64,000 nucleotides of DNA, from positions 1,302,001-1,366,000 of the forward strand of contig NZ_CP017014.1 of NCBI RefSeq assembly GCF_001767395.1, in the 5' to 3' direction. This document shows, piece after piece, positions 27,123-36,808 of this stretch. The DNA is from Rhodococcus sp. WMMA185. GTDB lineage: Bacteria > Actinomycetota > Actinomycetes > Mycobacteriales > Mycobacteriaceae. Made by a program: the position numbers and the translations under genes. Positions within the stretch are counted from its first letter, which is position 1; the number at the start of each line of letters is the position of its first letter. The notes under the pieces were generated by a model. It worked only from the letters and a program-made list of their open reading frames with translations, was not told the origin of the DNA and searched no databases.

Positions 27123-30092
27123 GTGGCAGGCAAGGCCCGCGTGCACGAGTTGGCCAAAGAACTCGGTGTCACAAGTAAAGAACTACTCGCAACGCTCAAG
27201 GAGCAGGGCGAGTTCGTCAAGTCGGCGTCCTCCACCGTGGAGGCGCCCGTCGCGCGTCGTCTGAGGGAGTCGTTCCCGTCGGAGACGTCGACGGATGCAT
27301 CGAAGACGTCGACGGATTCAGCGGCCGCTCCGGCGGCCAAGCCGGGTGCGGCCGCGCCGAGCGCCCGGGCTACCTCCGCGAAGCCGGGTGCACCCCGGCC
27401 CGGTCCCAAGCCCGCACCGCGGACACCGGCTGCCCCCGCGACTCCTGCGGCTACATCTGAGGCGCAAGCTCCGGCTGCGCCTGCAGCGAGCGCTGCAACT
27501 CCGGCGGCACCGGCTTCGAGTGCCCCCAAGCCCGGTCGTCCCACGCCTGCGAAACCCGCACCCCCGGCGGCGCCCACGCCTCCGACTGCGGCAAAACCCG
27601 CGCCCCCGGCGGCACCCACGCCCTCGGCAGCGCCGAAACCCGCACCCCCTGCCGCTTCGGCTCCTCCGTCCACGGGCGCCAAGCCTGGTGGCCCACGCCC
27701 GGGACCGAAGCCTCCGCGCATCGGGAACAACCCGTATTCCTCGGCCCCGGCCGAACGCCCGGCCCCTCGCCCCGCTCCGGGTCAGGGTGGTCCTCGTCCG
27801 ACTCCGGGTCAGGGTGGTCCTCGTCCGACTCCGGGTCAGGGTGGTCCCCGTCCGACTCCGGGTCAGGGTGGTCCTCGTCCGACTCCGGGTCAGGGTGGTC
27901 CTCGTCCGACTCCGGGTCAGGGTGGTCCCCGTCCGAGCCCGGGCTCGATGCCTCCCCGCCCCAACCCGGGCGCGATGCCGGCCAGGTCGGCGCGCCCGGC
28001 CCCTGGCGGCCGTTCCGGTCGTCCAGGTGGAGCTCCCGGCGGTCGTCCGGGCGGCGGTGGATACCGCGGCGGCGGTGCCCCCGGTGCGGGTGCTGGAGCC
28101 CCTGGTGGCGGCGCTCCCGCAGGTGGATTCCGCGGTCGTCCCGGTGGCGGTGGACGCCCCGGCCAGCGTGGTGCCGCGGCCGGAGCATTCGGCCGTCCCG
28201 GTGGCGCCCCGCGCCGCGGTCGCAAGTCGAAGCGGCAGAAGCGTCAGGAATACGATTCGATGCAGGCGCCCGCTGTCGGCGGTGTGCGGTTGCCCCGTGG
28301 CAACGGCGAGACCATTCGCCTAGCTCGCGGTGCTTCCCTGTCCGACTTCGCGGAGAAGATCGACGCGAATCCGGCAGCATTGGTGCAGGCGCTGTTCAAC
28401 CTCGGCGAGATGGTGACGGCGACGCAGTCGGTCAACGACGAGACACTCGAGCTGCTCGGCAGTGAGATGAACTACGTCGTCCAGGTGGTGAGCCCCGAGG
28501 ACGAAGACCGGGAACTGCTCGACAGCTTCGATCTCACCTACGGCGAGGACGTGGGCGGCGAAGAGGACCTCGAGTCCCGCCCGCCGGTGGTCACCGTCAT
28601 GGGCCACGTCGACCACGGTAAGACCAGGCTGCTCGATACGATCCGCAAGGCCAACGTCCGCGAGGCCGAGGCGGGCGGTATCACCCAGCACATCGGTGCC
28701 TACCAGGTGCTCACGGAGCTCGACGGCAGCGAGCGTCTCGTGACGTTCATCGACACCCCCGGTCACGAAGCCTTTACGGCCATGCGTGCCCGCGGTGCCA
28801 AGGCCACCGACCTCGCGATCCTGGTCGTCGCCGCCGACGACGGCGTCATGCCGCAGACGGTGGAAGCGATCAACCACGCCCAAGCGGCCGACGTGCCGAT
28901 CGTGGTGGCGGTCAACAAGATCGACAAGGAGGGCGCCAACCCGGCCAAGATCCGGCAGCAGCTCACCGAGTACGGGCTGGTCACCGAGGAGTACGGCGGA
29001 GACACCATGTTCGTCGACATCTCGGCGAAGCAGGGCACCAACATCGACGCACTCCTCGAAGCTGTTCTGCTGACAGCGGATGCAGCCCTGGACCTGCGAG
29101 CGAATCCCGACATGGATGCTCAGGGTGTGGCCATCGAGGCGCACCTCGACCGTGGCCGCGGTCCCGTCGCGACCGTGCTGATCCAGCGCGGAACGCTACG
29201 GGTCGGCGACTCGATCGTCGCCGGCGACGCATACGGTCGTGTGCGTCGCATGGTCGACGAGCACGGCGACGACGTCCTCGAGGCGCTGCCTTCCCGCCCG
29301 GTCCAGGTGGTCGGCTTCACGTCGGTTCCCGGAGCAGGCGACAACCTGCTTGTGGTCGACGAAGACCGAATCGCCCGTCAGATCGCCGACCGGCGCAATG
29401 CGCGCAAGCGCAACGCACTGGCTGCGAGGAGTCGTAAGCGCATCAGCCTCGAGGATCTGGATTCGGCTCTCAAGGAGACGTCACAGCTCAACCTCATCCT
29501 CAAGGGCGACAACTCGGGAACCGTCGAGGCCTTGGAGGAGGCCCTGCACGGCATCGAGATCGACGACGAGGTGCAGTTGCGCGTCATCGACCGCGGTGTC
29601 GGTGGGGTCACCGAGACCAACGTCAACCTGGCCGCTGCGTCGAACGCGATCATCATCGGGTTCAACGTCCGTGCCGAGGGCAAGGCGACCGAGTTGGCGA
29701 ACCGCGAGGGCGTCGACATCCGGTACTACTCGGTGATCTACCAGGCTATCGACGAGGTCGAGAAGGCCCTCAAAGGCATGCTCAAGCCGATCTACGAAGA
29801 GGTCGAATTGGGCAAGGCGGAGATCCGTGCGATGTTCCGTTCCTCCAAGGTCGGCAACATCGCTGGTTGCCTCGTCACTTCGGGGATCGTCCGTCGCAAC
29901 GCGAAGGCCAGGCTGCTCCGTGACAGCACGGTGGTTGCCGAGACCGTCACCATTTCCTCGCTCAAGCGGGAGAAGGACGACGCGGTCGAGGTGCGCGAGG
30001 GCTACGAGTGCGGTTTGACGCTCACCTACTCCGATATCAAGGTCGGCGACGTCATCGAGGTCTACGAGCTTCGGGAAAAGCCGCGTGACTAG
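27123..30092 (+). CDS. infB: Translation initiation factor IF-2
   Basis: GTPase of 989 aa that places initiator tRNA on the 30S subunit. The N-terminal IF2-N helix motif is [29 protein letters not shown]. Residues about 60-370 are a very long Pro/Ala/Gly-rich disordered region with a GQGGPRPTP repeat and RGG-type stretches. G domain motifs are GHVDHGKT (about 494-501), [12 protein letters not shown] and SAKQGTNID, followed by domains II, III and IV. The extended N-terminus is typical of GC-rich actinobacteria. GTG 27123 has GAGGAGAG just upstream. Confidence 0.96.
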   Translation: MAGKARVHELAKELGVTSKELLATLKEQGEFVKSASSTVEAPVARRLRESFPSETSTDASKTSTDSAAAPAAKPGAAAPSARATSAKPGAPRPGPKPAPRTPAAPATPAATSEAQAPAAPAASAATPAAPASSAPKPGRPTPAKPAPPAAPTPPTAAKPAPPAAPTPSAAPKPAPPAASAPPSTGAKPGGPRPGPKPPRIGNNPYSSAPAERPAPRPAPGQGGPRPTPGQGGPRPTPGQGGPRPTPGQGGPRPTPGQGGPRPTPGQGGPRPSPGSMPPRPNPGAMPARSARPAPGGRSGRPGGAPGGRPGGGGYRGGGAPGAGAGAPGGGAPAGGFRGRPGGGGRPGQRGAAAGAFGRPGGAPRRGRKSKRQKRQEYDSMQAPAVGGVRLPRGNGETIRLARGASLSDFAEKIDANPAALVQALFNLGEMVTATQSVNDETLELLGSEMNYVVQVVSPEDEDRELLDSFDLTYGEDVGGEEDLESRPPVVTVMGHVDHGKTRLLDTIRKANVREAEAGGITQHIGAYQVLTELDGSERLVTFIDTPGHEAFTAMRARGAKATDLAILVVAADDGVMPQTVEAINHAQAADVPIVVAVNKIDKEGANPAKIRQQLTEYGLVTEEYGGDTMFVDISAKQGTNIDALLEAVLLTADAALDLRANPDMDAQGVAIEAHLDRGRGPVATVLIQRGTLRVGDSIVAGDAYGRVRRMVDEHGDDVLEALPSRPVQVVGFTSVPGAGDNLLVVDEDRIARQIADRRNARKRNALAARSRKRISLEDLDSALKETSQLNLILKGDNSGTVEALEEALHGIEIDDEVQLRVIDRGVGGVTETNVNLAAASNAIIIGFNVRAEGKATELANREGVDIRYYSVIYQAIDEVEKALKGMLKPIYEEVELGKAEIRAMFRSSKVGNIAGCLVTSGIVRRNAKARLLRDSTVVAETVTISSLKREKDDAVEVREGYECGLTLTYSDIKVGDVIEVYELREKPRD
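27780..27941. repeat. 27-bp tandem repeat in infB
   Basis: Six in-frame copies begin at 27780, 27807, 27834, 27861, 27888 and 27915. The unit begins GGTCAGGGTGGTCCTCGTCC and encodes GQGGPRPTP (the last copy GQGGPRPSP). Third-position changes (CCT/CCC) distinguish copies, so they are nearly but not fully identical. Confidence 0.92.
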
Positions 30093-30143
30093 TCGCCACT
30101 AGTCTGAGGTGGCCCACTAGTCTCAGGCGGAAGTGTCGTCGAA

Positions 30144-30187
30144 GTGTGCGCTTCCCCGGCCGATCGATCGGCCGGGGAAGCGCACAC
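30144..30187. repeat. 44-bp perfect palindrome between infB and DUF503 gene
   Basis: Left arm GTGTGCGCTTCCCCGGCCGA(TC) is the exact reverse complement of the right arm, with no loop bases (centre GATC|GATC). As RNA it would form a very stable hairpin, ending seven bases before the AAGGAGG of the next gene. It may terminate or process the infB operon, or be a repetitive extragenic element. The 50 bp before it hold three ACTAGT palindromes. Confidence 0.9.
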
Positions 30188-30205
30188 CTCCCGAAGGAGG
30201 AACTT

Positions 30206-30496
30206 TTGTACGTCGGTGCGCTCGAGCTCGACATTTTGCTCGGTGACGTGCGATCTCTGAAAGAGAAGCGTGCAATGGTCAAACCGGTTCTGGCCGAGCT
30301 GCGCCGTTACGGTGTTGCGGCTGCCGAGACTGGGGAGCAGGACAGGTTCCGACGGTCGATGCTCGGCGTGTCGATGGTGAGTTCGGCGGTCGATCACATC
30401 CACGAGGTGCTCGACACATGTGAACGGCACGTCGCCGAGTTGCCGGAACTGCAACTCCTTGCCGTCCGTCGAAGGATTTTCGGCCCCGAGGATTAA
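30206..30496 (+). CDS. DUF503 (YlxP-like) protein
   Basis: A 96-aa protein: [75 protein letters not shown]. This matches the small ferredoxin-like YlxP family found between infB and rbfA in many bacteria; its function in ribosome assembly is suspected, not proven. The TTG at 30206 is chosen for AAGGAGG five bases upstream. An ATG-like start further up would fall within the palindrome. Confidence 0.9.
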   Translation: MYVGALELDILLGDVRSLKEKRAMVKPVLAELRRYGVAAAETGEQDRFRRSMLGVSMVSSAVDHIHEVLDTCERHVAELPELQLLAVRRRIFGPED

Positions 30497-30611
30497 CCCG
30501 GTCACCTTGCCCGCCGCGCCCCACGTGCGATGCGACGTGCAGAATGAACTACACAGCCGGACACGTAACTTCACATTTCATCGAGTGGCCAGGGAGAGGA
30601 GTCTGATTGTC

Positions 30612-31094
30612 ATGGTGGATCCCGCCCGGGCACGCAAACTCGCCAAACGTATCGGCACCATCGTCGCGACCGCGATCGATCACGAAATCAAGGACCCCAG
30701 ACTCGAGTTCGTCACCATTACCGATACGAAGGTGACCGCCGACCTTCACGACGCCACGGTGTACTACACCGTCATGGGAGCCGATCTCGATACCGAACCG
30801 GATCTAGTGACTGCGGCGGCCGGTTTGGAGAAGGCGAAGGGGGTTCTGCGCTCCAAAGTGGGTGCAGGCACAGGTGTCAGGTTCACACCGACGTTGAAGT
30901 TTGTCGCCGACACGGTCCCCGACACGGCCCGTCACATGGAGGAACTCCTCGCTCGTGCCCGGGCCGCCGATGAGGAAGTCGCGCGGGCGGCAGCCGGAGC
31001 GACTCCGGCGGGAGACCCGGACCCGTACAAGGAGCCTCGGGTCGAGGACGGAGACGACGTCGACGCGCCGTCCGGTTCCCGCCGAGCGGACTGA
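30612..31094 (+). CDS. rbfA: 30S ribosome-binding factor A
   Basis: Cold-adaptation and 16S maturation factor with one KH-type fold. The 160-aa protein shows [54 protein letters not shown] and [26 protein letters not shown], followed by a 45-residue acidic, disordered C-terminal tail. ATG 30612 lies downstream of GAGAGGAG; the open frame extends upstream into the DUF503 gene but is not conserved-looking there. Eleven bases separate it from the DHH gene. Confidence 0.94.
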   Translation: MVDPARARKLAKRIGTIVATAIDHEIKDPRLEFVTITDTKVTADLHDATVYYTVMGADLDTEPDLVTAAAGLEKAKGVLRSKVGAGTGVRFTPTLKFVADTVPDTARHMEELLARARAADEEVARAAAGATPAGDPDPYKEPRVEDGDDVDAPSGSRRAD

Positions 31095-31105
31095 TACCGA
31101 CCGAC

Positions 31106-32107
31106 ATGACCAATATCCAGGAGACGTCGGCGTCCGAGTTGAGTCACCGCGAGGTGCAGTTGCCGCAGGCGATCGCCCGTCTCGAGAACGCAACGTCGGC
31201 AACGATTCTGTGCCATGTCCAACCGGATGCCGACACGATCGGGAGCGGGCTCGCCCTGGCGCTGGTGCTCGAGCGCAAGGGAATCCCGGTGCAGGTCGCG
31301 TTCGGTGCACCGGACGAGTTGCCCGAGTCGATGCGTGAGTTTCCGGGTACCCACCTGCTGGTTCCGGCAAGTCAGGTGCGCCGCAACGTCGATCTGCTGG
31401 TCACCATGGACTGCGGCAGCGCGGGGCGTCTCGGCAAGCTCGCCGATCGTCTGGAGAACGCGGGTGAGACGCTGGTGATCGACCACCATCGATCCAACAC
31501 GCGGTTCGGAAACATGAACCTGATCGATGACTCGGCCGAGTCGACCACTGCTGTCGTGGCACAGATGTTCGACTTGTGGGGCGTGGACATCGACGCCGAT
31601 CTCGCGCACTGTCTGTATGCCGGCTTGGTAACGGACACCGGTTCGTTCCGCTGGGTACAGCCCGGCACGCACACTCTCGCCGAAAGGCTTCTCGACACCG
31701 GCATCGACGGTGCTCGTATCGCCCGGCGCCTCCTCGACACCCATCCCTTCGGCTGGTTGCCCATGCTTTCGGAGGTGCTCGCGTCGGCGACTCTCATGCC
31801 CGAAGCGGCAGGGGGACGCGGACTGGTTTTCGCGGTCATTCGGCAGGCCGACATCGGGGACCTCCGCTCCGAGGAGGTCGAGAGTGTCATAGATATCGTC
31901 CGGACCACCTCGGAAGCCGAAGTAGCCGCAGTCCTCAAGGAAGCTACAGATGGTAGTTGGAGTGTGTCGCTGCGGTCGAAGTCGGACGTGGACGTCTCTC
32001 GCGTAGCCAGGTATCTCGGTGGCGGCGGTCATCGGTTCGCCGCCGGTTACACCTCAACGGGAACATCCAGTGAGATAGTGACGTCGTTGGTCGATTCGCT
32101 CGGCTGA
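31106..32107 (+). CDS. DHH/DHHA1 phosphoesterase, NrnA-type
   Basis: A 333-aa Mn-dependent phosphodiesterase that, in this family, degrades nanoRNA, pAp or cyclic dinucleotides. Motifs: CHVQPDADTIGSGLAL (motif I), VTMDCGSAGRL (II), LVIDHHRSNTRFG (DHH), YAGLVTDTGSF, and the C-terminal DHHA1 substrate-binding GGGGHRFAAGYTS. In M. tuberculosis the orthologous gene follows rbfA and acts on cyclic di-AMP/nanoRNA; the preference here is inferred. Here the next gene is a metallophosphoesterase rather than a MATE-type dinF. Confidence 0.92.
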   Translation: MTNIQETSASELSHREVQLPQAIARLENATSATILCHVQPDADTIGSGLALALVLERKGIPVQVAFGAPDELPESMREFPGTHLLVPASQVRRNVDLLVTMDCGSAGRLGKLADRLENAGETLVIDHHRSNTRFGNMNLIDDSAESTTAVVAQMFDLWGVDIDADLAHCLYAGLVTDTGSFRWVQPGTHTLAERLLDTGIDGARIARRLLDTHPFGWLPMLSEVLASATLMPEAAGGRGLVFAVIRQADIGDLRSEEVESVIDIVRTTSEAEVAAVLKEATDGSWSVSLRSKSDVDVSRVARYLGGGGHRFAAGYTSTGTSSEIVTSLVDSLG

Positions 32108-32236
32108 AGAGACTTCTCGGCAGATGTCCCGCGGTGACGCCCGGGTTGTCCACGGGGCTGCAGGCCGGGGCCGATCTGCAGTCATGGCACGGATCGAGAT
32201 GGCCGGGTGGAGAACATGATCGGAAGGGCGGTTGGC

Positions 32237-33166
32237 GTGACACCCAAATTGATGGCGGTGAGTGACATCCATGTGGGGCATCGTGGAAACCGGCCGATCA
32301 CCGAGGACATCTACCCGGATTCGCCCGAAGACTGGTTGATCGTCGCGGGCGACGTGTCGGAGAAAACGGACGACATTCGCTGGGCGTTGAAACTCCTACG
32401 CAGCCGCTTCGCCCAGGTCATCTGGGTTCCGGGCAACCACGAGCTGTGGACGACGGCGAAGGATCCGGTGCAGATCTACGGCGTTGCCCGCTACGACTAC
32501 CTCGTCACTATGTGCCGCGAGATCGGCGTCATCACTCCCGAGGACCCGTTCCCGGTGTGGCATGCGGAAGACGGTCCGATCACGCTGGTCCCGATGTTCT
32601 TGTTGTACGACTACACGTTCTTGCCCGATGGCGCCCTGACGAAAGAGGAGGGTCTGTCGATCGCCCGCGAGGCGAACGTGGTGGCTACCGACGAATTCTT
32701 GCTCTCGAGCGAACCGTATGGAACCCGGGATGCGTGGTGTCGCGCCCGGGTCGAGGCGACTCGGGCACGATTGGATGCTCTGCCCGCTGGGACGCGAACG
32801 GTCCTGATCAACCATTTTCCATTGGTGCGTGAGCCGACTCGGGTGCTGTGGTATCCGGAATTCTCGCTGTGGTGTGGCACCGAACTGACCGCAGACTGGC
32901 ACACGCGTTACGGTGCCGTCTGTGCCGTGTACGGGCACCTGCACATCCCGCGTACCACCTACTACGACGGAGTCCGCTTCGAAGAGGTTTCGCTGGGCTA
33001 CCCGAGGGAGTGGCAGAGGCGGGGTCTTCCCGACAGGCTGCTGCGGCAGATCTTGCCCGTGCCCGAGTATCCGCCTGGAACATTGAACAAGTGGGGAGGG
33101 CACTTCAAGGTAACCCCCGAGCAGGAAGCGGCGGTGGAGAAGATGCGGGCGAGGAGGAACCTGTGA
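32237..33166 (+). CDS. Metallophosphoesterase family protein
   Basis: About 309 aa with the calcineurin-like two-metal motifs in order: DIHVGH, GDVSEKTDD, GNHELW, NHFPLVR and GHLHIPRTTYYDG. No signal peptide, so it is cytosolic. Start options are GTG 32237 (GGAAGG nine to fifteen bases upstream, directly before the first strand), ATG 32216 or GTG 32207. It overlaps pptT by GTGA, an arrangement also found in mycobacteria, suggesting a functional link to phosphopantetheinylation, for example turnover of a phosphorylated cofactor. Substrate unknown. Confidence 0.88.
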   Translation: MTPKLMAVSDIHVGHRGNRPITEDIYPDSPEDWLIVAGDVSEKTDDIRWALKLLRSRFAQVIWVPGNHELWTTAKDPVQIYGVARYDYLVTMCREIGVITPEDPFPVWHAEDGPITLVPMFLLYDYTFLPDGALTKEEGLSIAREANVVATDEFLLSSEPYGTRDAWCRARVEATRARLDALPAGTRTVLINHFPLVREPTRVLWYPEFSLWCGTELTADWHTRYGAVCAVYGHLHIPRTTYYDGVRFEEVSLGYPREWQRRGLPDRLLRQILPVPEYPPGTLNKWGGHFKVTPEQEAAVEKMRARRNL

Positions 33167-33846
33167 TCGAGAGGATCCTGCCGCCCGGTGTCGTGGCCTC
33201 GGAGCTGTTCGAGGACCCGCCGGGGCTACGTCCACATCCGCAGGAGGAGGCCCTGATCGGGAGGGCAGTGGAGAAACGGCGTCGAGAGTTCACCAGCGCC
33301 CGGCATTGCGCTCGCCTGGCCATGGCGAAGCTGGGGGTCGAACCGGGCCCTATTCTGCGCGGTGACAAGGGTTCCCCGATATGGCCGCGGGGGGTGGTCG
33401 GAAGCCTCACTCACTGCGACGGCTATCGCGGAGCTGCGCTCGGCCACTCGATGCAGGTACGGTCCCTGGGAATCGACGCCGAACCACACGAGGCGCTGCC
33501 CGACGGCGTATTGGGCGCGATCAGCCTCGAGGTCGAACGCGCATGGCTGTCGGACACCGACGCGTCTGACCGGTGGCGTGCGGATGGCGGCGGCCGGCTA
33601 CACCGCGACAGGCTGCTGTTCTGTGCGAAGGAGGCCACATACAAAGCGTGGTTCCCGCTCACGCAGCGATGGCTCGGGTTCGAGGACGCGCACATCACCT
33701 TCGAATACTCGGGGGACGGCACGGGCACGTTCCACTCGGATCTTCTCATCTCGGGAGAGACCGTTACCGGGCCGCCGTTGGCGTCTTTCGACGGACGGTG
33801 GCTGGTCACCGACGGGTTGATCATCACCGCGATCGTCGAAACATAG
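33163..33846 (+). CDS. pptT: 4'-phosphopantetheinyl transferase, PptT/Sfp type
   Basis: Transfers phosphopantetheine from CoA to carrier domains of large synthases (mycolate-related PKS, NRPS). The 227-aa protein has RRREFTSARHCARLAMAKLG, GSLTHCDGYRGAALG, the Mg-binding LGIDAEPHEALPDGVL and the catalytic FCAKEATYKAWFPLTQRWLGFED. GTG 33163 overlaps the preceding stop. The longer open frame starting inside the phosphoesterase gene is not real coding. It precedes truB by 65 bp. Confidence 0.93.
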   Translation: MIERILPPGVVASELFEDPPGLRPHPQEEALIGRAVEKRRREFTSARHCARLAMAKLGVEPGPILRGDKGSPIWPRGVVGSLTHCDGYRGAALGHSMQVRSLGIDAEPHEALPDGVLGAISLEVERAWLSDTDASDRWRADGGGRLHRDRLLFCAKEATYKAWFPLTQRWLGFEDAHITFEYSGDGTGTFHSDLLISGETVTGPPLASFDGRWLVTDGLIITAIVET

Positions 33847-33911
33847 TCGTTGCTGATTTCGTCGGCACCTTGCAGTGGGGCGGGGAGGGCCGACTGGCAG
33901 AATCTCTGCTC

Positions 33912-34829
33912 GTGTCTGCGCGTGAAAAGCCCTCTTCCGGTCTCGTCGGTGCCGGACTGCTCATCGTCGACAAGGACGCGGGAATCACCAGCCACGACGT
34001 GGTGGCCCGATGTCGGAAGCTGCTCGATACCCGAAAGGTCGGCCACGCCGGCACTCTCGACCCGATGGCCACCGGAGTTCTGCTCCTGGGAGTGGAGCGG
34101 GCAACGAAGATGCTCGGGCTTCTTGCGTTGACAACGAAGGCGTACACCGCCACGATCCGATTGGGGCAGGCCACCACCACCGACGACGCTGAAGGCGAGA
34201 CCGTCGCCGAAGCCGATGCCTCCGGCGTGACCGACGAGGAGATCGCCGCCGCGGTGGATGCGCAAACCGGGGACATCCGCCAGATTCCCTCGAGTGTCAG
34301 TGCGATAAAGGTGGACGGAAGGCGAGCGCATGCGCTGATCCGAGCGGGCGAGGCGGTCGAACTCGACGCCCGGCCGGTCACGGTGTCGCGGTTCGATGTC
34401 GTCTCCAGGCGTACGGAGGGAACGTTCGTCGACCTCGACGTCGAGGTGGAGTGCTCCTCCGGGACATATGTGCGGGCGCTGGCGCGCGATCTCGGTATTG
34501 CGCTGATAGGCGTCGGCGGACATCTGACCTCACTGCGTCGAACTCGTGTCGGACCTTTCACGCTCGAGCACGCATGCACCCTCGAGCAACTGGCGAAGGA
34601 GCCGAGGGTGAGCCTCGACATCGACGCCGCCGCGCAGACCGCGTTCCCGCACCGGCAGATCGATGCGGACGAGGCCGAATCGATAAGTCAGGGCCGGTGG
34701 CTCGAACCGATCGGAATCAAAGGCGTCTATGCCGCCATCGACCCGCGTGGGCACACGATCGCCCTGCTCCAGGAGCGAGGAAAACGCGCCAGCTCCGTCA
34801 TGGTGGTGCGGCCCGCGACCTTGAGGTAG
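33912..34829 (+). CDS. truB: tRNA pseudouridine-55 synthase
   Basis: Makes pseudouridine 55 in the T-loop of tRNAs. The 305-aa protein has GLLIVDKDAGITSHDVVARCRKLL, catalytic Asp in KVGHAGTLDPMATGVLLLGV, KAYTATIRLGQATTTDDAEGE, PSSVSAIKVDGRRAHALIRAGE and SSGTYVRALARDLG, plus a C-terminal domain of about 80 residues common in actinobacteria. GTG 33912 is the first good start before the conserved region. Convergent with the DtxR-type regulator, four bases apart. Confidence 0.95.
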   Translation: MSAREKPSSGLVGAGLLIVDKDAGITSHDVVARCRKLLDTRKVGHAGTLDPMATGVLLLGVERATKMLGLLALTTKAYTATIRLGQATTTDDAEGETVAEADASGVTDEEIAAAVDAQTGDIRQIPSSVSAIKVDGRRAHALIRAGEAVELDARPVTVSRFDVVSRRTEGTFVDLDVEVECSSGTYVRALARDLGIALIGVGGHLTSLRRTRVGPFTLEHACTLEQLAKEPRVSLDIDAAAQTAFPHRQIDADEAESISQGRWLEPIGIKGVYAAIDPRGHTIALLQERGKRASSVMVVRPATLR

Positions 34830-34833
34830 CTGC

Positions 34834-35547
34834 TCAGACGAGCCAGATGGCCTGGGCCGCAGGGTTTCCGAGGTCTACGGCCTCGCCCTCGGCGCCGAGC
34901 CGGACGCATACGGTGCCCGCGTAGTCGCGTCGCTCCAACATTGTGACGGTGACGTCCAGTGCTACCCCGACCGAGTCGAAATAGCGCAGCATAGCTGGGT
35001 CCGAGTCCGAGATTCGGGCGATACGACCGCTCTCGCCGTTCGCGAAATCGCTCAACTGCCGGGCTGCAGGTGCGGGCACAGAGCCGTCCACGGAAGGAAT
35101 CGGGTCGCCGTGCGGGTCGCGCTCGGGATAACCGAGTTTGGCATCCATTCGGGAGATCATGAGATCCGAGACGGCGTGTTCGAGCACCTCTGCTTCGTCG
35201 TGTACCTCGTCCCAGCCGTACCCGAGTTCCTGAACGAGGTACGACTCGATCAGGCGGTGTCTGCGGACCATACCGACCGCGGAGACTCGGCCCGCTTCTG
35301 TCAGGGCGATGGACCCGTAGCGGGCGTGATCGACGAGACCCTGGTCGGAGAGTTTCCGGATAGCCTCGGAAACAGTCGATGCGGACACTCCGATCTTCTC
35401 GGCGAGGAGTTTTGTGGATACCCGTTCCTGCGACCACTCCTGAATGGTCCAGATGACCTTGAGATAGTCCTGCGCCACCGCCGAGAGCGCCCCGGTCTCG
35501 GATGTGGAGGGCTCGGGCACACGCTGGTCATTACTGTTTACTGCCAC
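34834..35547 (-). CDS. DtxR-family metal-dependent repressor (SirR/MntR-like)
   Basis: A 237-aa metal-responsive repressor. N-terminal winged helix: AVAQDYLKVIWTIQEWSQERVSTKLLAEKIGVSASTVSEAIRKLSDQGLVDH. Metal-binding/dimerisation domain: RRHRLIESYLVQELGYGWDEVHDEAEVLEHAVSD, with Glu/His placed as in DtxR. A C-terminal FeoA/SH3-like domain follows. It contains HRLIESYLVQELG where DtxR-type proteins keep conserved residues; whether Mn or Fe is sensed cannot be told. GTG 35547 is preferred over TTG 35565 because the latter would overlap a palindromic operator. Confidence 0.85.
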   Translation of the reverse strand: MAVNSNDQRVPEPSTSETGALSAVAQDYLKVIWTIQEWSQERVSTKLLAEKIGVSASTVSEAIRKLSDQGLVDHARYGSIALTEAGRVSAVGMVRRHRLIESYLVQELGYGWDEVHDEAEVLEHAVSDLMISRMDAKLGYPERDPHGDPIPSVDGSVPAPAARQLSDFANGESGRIARISDSDPAMLRYFDSVGVALDVTVTMLERRDYAGTVCVRLGAEGEAVDLGNPAAQAIWLV

Positions 35548-35558
35548 GTCCACGAGCT

Positions 35559-35571
35559 TAGGCAAGTCCTA
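35559..35571. promoter_or_regulatory. Putative metal-repressor operator, TAGG-N5-CCTA
   Basis: TAGGCAAGTCCTA is an inverted repeat resembling half-sites of DtxR/IdeR and MntR boxes (TTAGG...CCTAA). It lies 12 bp upstream of the regulator start at 35547 and within the space shared with ribF. It fits autoregulation but is short. Confidence 0.45.
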
Positions 35572-35723
35572 CCCATCGGACACATCGACACACATGCTGC
35601 GTCATGCCGGGACGGAACTCGGCAGCCGGAAGTGTGAGGTCGCAGCCCACTCGAGGGCCGCGACCGCGGCCGACAACAGGTCCGGGGACGGGCGTCGGAG
35701 TGCGGCGACGTAGGCTGCGAGTT

Positions 35724-36698
35724 GTGCTGAGATGGCGTGGTCTCGACGATGTTCCTGCCGACTGGGGGCGTTGTGTACTCACGATCGGTGTGTTCGACGG
35801 CGTGCACCGAGGTCACGCCCAGTTGATCAGTCGAGCGGTGGCGGCTGCTCGGCAACGTGAAATACCCAGCGTGCTCATGACTTTCGATCCACACCCGATG
35901 GAGGTCGTTCGTCCGGGTAGTCATCCCGCCCAGCTCACGACGCTCGCCCGCCGCGCAGAGCTCGCGGAAGAGTTGGGCATAGACGTTTTCTGTGTCATGC
36001 CGTTCACCCCCGAATTCATGAAGCTGACACCGGAGCGCTACGCCCACGAGGTCCTGGTCGAGCGTCTGCACGTGGCAGAGGTCGTAGTGGGAGAGAACTT
36101 CACGTTCGGGAAGAAGGCGGCCGGCAACGTCGACCTCCTTCGCCAGATCGGCAGCCGGTTCGGGTTCGCGGTCGATGGCGTGACACTGGTTGCCGAGCAT
36201 GCGGTCACATTCTCGTCCACCTACATTCGTTCGTGCGTCGACGCAGGTGACATGGTTGCTGCGACCGAAGCACTGGGGCGCCCACACAGAGTCGAGGGTG
36301 TTGTCGTCCACGGAGACGGGCGAGGACGACAACTCGGTTATCCCACCGCCAACGTCGCGCCGCCGATGTTCGCCGCGATTCCCGCGGACGGTGTGTACGC
36401 GGCGTGGTTCACGGTGCTCGGGCACGGTGTCGATCTGGGGACGGTGACATCCGGAGAGCGGTACATGGCCGCTGTCTCGGTGGGAACCAACCCCACGTTC
36501 TCCGGGCGCACGCGCACGGTTGAAGCGTTCGTCCTCGACCGAGAGGCCGACCTGTACGGGCAGCACGTTGCCGTCGACCTCGTGGAGCGCCTGCGGGGCA
36601 TGGAAAAGTTCGATTCCGTCGACGATCTCGTCGCTGCCATGGGTAGAGACGCCGAGCGCGTGAGACAGATCCTGACCTCGGCGGGTGACGCGCGGTAA
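35724..36698 (+). CDS. ribF: Bifunctional riboflavin kinase/FAD synthetase
   Basis: Makes FMN and FAD from riboflavin. In 324 aa: the N-terminal adenylyltransferase with LTIGVFDGVHRGHAQLI (HxGH-type), VLMTFDPHPMEVVRPG and VVGENFTFGKKAAG, then the flavokinase with VVVHGDGRGRQLGYPTANV, VSVGTNPTF and AFVLDREADLYGQHVAVDLVERLRGMEKFDSVDDLV. GTG 35724 is selected because the 40 residues in frame before it are Arg/Pro-rich and not conserved. The upstream intergenic region is shared with the divergent metal repressor. Confidence 0.95.
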   Translation: MLRWRGLDDVPADWGRCVLTIGVFDGVHRGHAQLISRAVAAARQREIPSVLMTFDPHPMEVVRPGSHPAQLTTLARRAELAEELGIDVFCVMPFTPEFMKLTPERYAHEVLVERLHVAEVVVGENFTFGKKAAGNVDLLRQIGSRFGFAVDGVTLVAEHAVTFSSTYIRSCVDAGDMVAATEALGRPHRVEGVVVHGDGRGRQLGYPTANVAPPMFAAIPADGVYAAWFTVLGHGVDLGTVTSGERYMAAVSVGTNPTFSGRTRTVEAFVLDREADLYGQHVAVDLVERLRGMEKFDSVDDLVAAMGRDAERVRQILTSAGDAR

Positions 36699-36808
36699 AG
36701 TCGCCGCGTTTCGGCTGGTAAAGTGGCGTGCTGGCGTGTGCTGCGGTTCGTGGTGGCCTCGCCGAGTTTCGACCCATGCGCGCGAACGTCATCACCAGGA
36801 GTGAACAA

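Noticed and set aside
27011..28380. Long minus-strand ORFs opposite infB
   Set aside because: They arise from the Pro/Ala/Gly-rich N-terminal region of IF-2 read backwards; they have low-complexity products and no ribosome sites.
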